Below, in pieces: positions 21,471-22,036 of a stretch of 22,036 nt of DNA. A model generated the notes under the pieces. The model made no database searches. It saw only the letters and a program-made list of their open reading frames with translations, and was not told the origin of the DNA. A program made the translations under genes and the position numbers. Origin of the DNA: an uncultured Treponema sp. (lineage in GTDB: Bacteria > Spirochaetota > Spirochaetia > Treponematales > Treponemataceae); assembly GCF_938029485.1 (NCBI RefSeq), contig NZ_CALHGC010000367.1, forward strand, positions 1 to 22,036. Reading direction: 5' to 3'. Each line of letters opens with the position of its first letter. The stretch's first letter is position 1.

Positions 21471-22036
21471 ATGAAACAAAAACCTTTTGAAGATTTAACC
21501 ATCTCAGATGATTTCATGTTCTGCAAAGTTATGGAATATGAGCCTATCTGCAGAGAGTTTCTTGAGATGCTGTTTGGTACTAAAATCGAGAAAATAACCT
21601 ATCTGTCGTCTCAGAACACTGTTACCGCCAATTCCGGAGCAAAATCCGTTCGTCTTGACGTGCTGGTACAAGATAAAACCGGCACATCTTACGACATTGA
21701 AATGCAAGTTGGAAATGAATATAACATACCGAAACGGATGCGATATTATCAGGCTGTGCTGGATGTTGCCTTTTTAGATAAAGGCTATTCTTATAAGGCG
21801 CTTAACGAAAGCTTTATTATCTTTGTTTGTTTATTTGATCCTATCGGTAGTAACAGAGCTATTTATACATTTGAAAATATCTGTATTGAGGACAAAAGCA
21901 TCCCCTTACGAGACGGGACAAAAAAGGTTATACTGAATGCGAACGCATTTAGAACTACAGACAATAAAGAATTACAAGGATTTTTACAGTATGTAAAAAC
22001 AGGCAAAGTAACGACAGCATACACAGGGAGGATAGA
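21471..22036 (+). CDS. Rpn family recombination-promoting nuclease / PD-(D/E)XK family putative transposase (3' end beyond window)
   Basis: The frame stays open for 188 codons and runs off the right edge, so the C-terminus is missing. It begins MKQKPFEDLTISDDFMFCKV, typical of the Rpn/PF12784-type proteins that are numerous in treponemes. The nuclease core is visible: R61-L-D63 in SVRLDVLVQD, then E77-x-Q79 in SYDIEMQVG, matching D...ExQ variants of the PD-(D/E)XK fold. RMRYYQAVLD (89-98) and NESFIIFVCLFDPIG are also usual. Rpn proteins are DNA endonucleases linked to RecA-independent recombination; some act in phage defence. AGGAGGT at 21460-21466 is strong but paired in a hairpin. Codon use is more A/T-rich than rsgA, suggesting separate origin. 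Confidence 0.85.
   Translation, partial: MKQKPFEDLTISDDFMFCKVMEYEPICREFLEMLFGTKIEKITYLSSQNTVTANSGAKSVRLDVLVQDKTGTSYDIEMQVGNEYNIPKRMRYYQAVLDVAFLDKGYSYKALNESFIIFVCLFDPIGSNRAIYTFENICIEDKSIPLRDGTKKVILNANAFRTTDNKELQGFLQYVKTGKVTTAYTGRI

Noticed and set aside
1..22036. CRISPR arrays, rRNA genes and complete insertion sequences
   Set aside because: No regularly spaced short repeats, no rRNA-like tracts and no complete transposase gene were seen. The only transposase-related gene is the partial Rpn nuclease at the right edge.

Overview
The window looks like a chromosome segment of a host-associated Treponema (spirochaete). The protein sequences suggest this: EF-Tu, RpoA and the r-proteins have a spirochaete flavour. 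So do the gene order (tuf straight into the S10/spc/alpha cluster, with no adk, map, infA or rpsD) and the Rpn-family nuclease at the right end. The genus is inferred from remembered family features and was not tested by a search.

Layout. (1) Positions 1-213 hold a 120-bp foldback repeat. (2) 214-2235, minus strand, encodes an exported DUF4139 protein with a C-terminal coiled coil. (3) 2236-2976 is a 741-bp divergent intergenic region. It contains a minus-strand -10 box, a second foldback of 142 bp, two more hairpins, a strong sigma70-type promoter (TTGACA-17-TATAGT) and a structured leader of about 390 nt. (4) 2977-17317 is one long plus-strand cluster: tuf, rpsJ, rplC, rplD, rplW, rplB, rpsS, rplV, rpsC, rplP, rpmC, rpsQ, rplN, rplX, rplE, rpsN, rpsH, rplF, rplR, rpsE, rpmD, rplO, secY, rpmJ, rpsM, rpsK, rpoA, rplQ and a 62-aa protein of unknown function. 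It ends at a textbook intrinsic terminator (17337-17367). (5) 17401-18170 is an AT-rich higBA toxin-antitoxin cassette inserted between imperfect direct repeats of 34 and 33 bp. (6) 18211-21323 holds an RlmM-like rRNA methyltransferase, murI (glutamate racemase) and rsgA (30S-maturation GTPase), the last two overlapping by one base. (7) 21471 to the right edge is the 5' part of an Rpn/PD-(D/E)XK nuclease gene whose Shine-Dalgarno sequence is paired with a perfect complement just upstream.

How the genes work together. The core of the window makes the translation and transcription machinery: EF-Tu, 26 r-proteins, the SecY channel and the RNA polymerase alpha subunit. Tight spacing and one-base overlaps argue for co-transcription and translational coupling. 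The flanking RlmM-like and RsgA genes continue the ribosome-maturation theme. MurI supplies D-glutamate for peptidoglycan.

I found no convincing wholly new multi-gene system. The observations most worth following are the higBA insertion scar with its apparently leaderless promoter, the sequestered start of the Rpn gene, the long tuf leader, the paired foldback repeats, and a small operon-terminal protein that may be a zinc ribbon that lost its cysteines.
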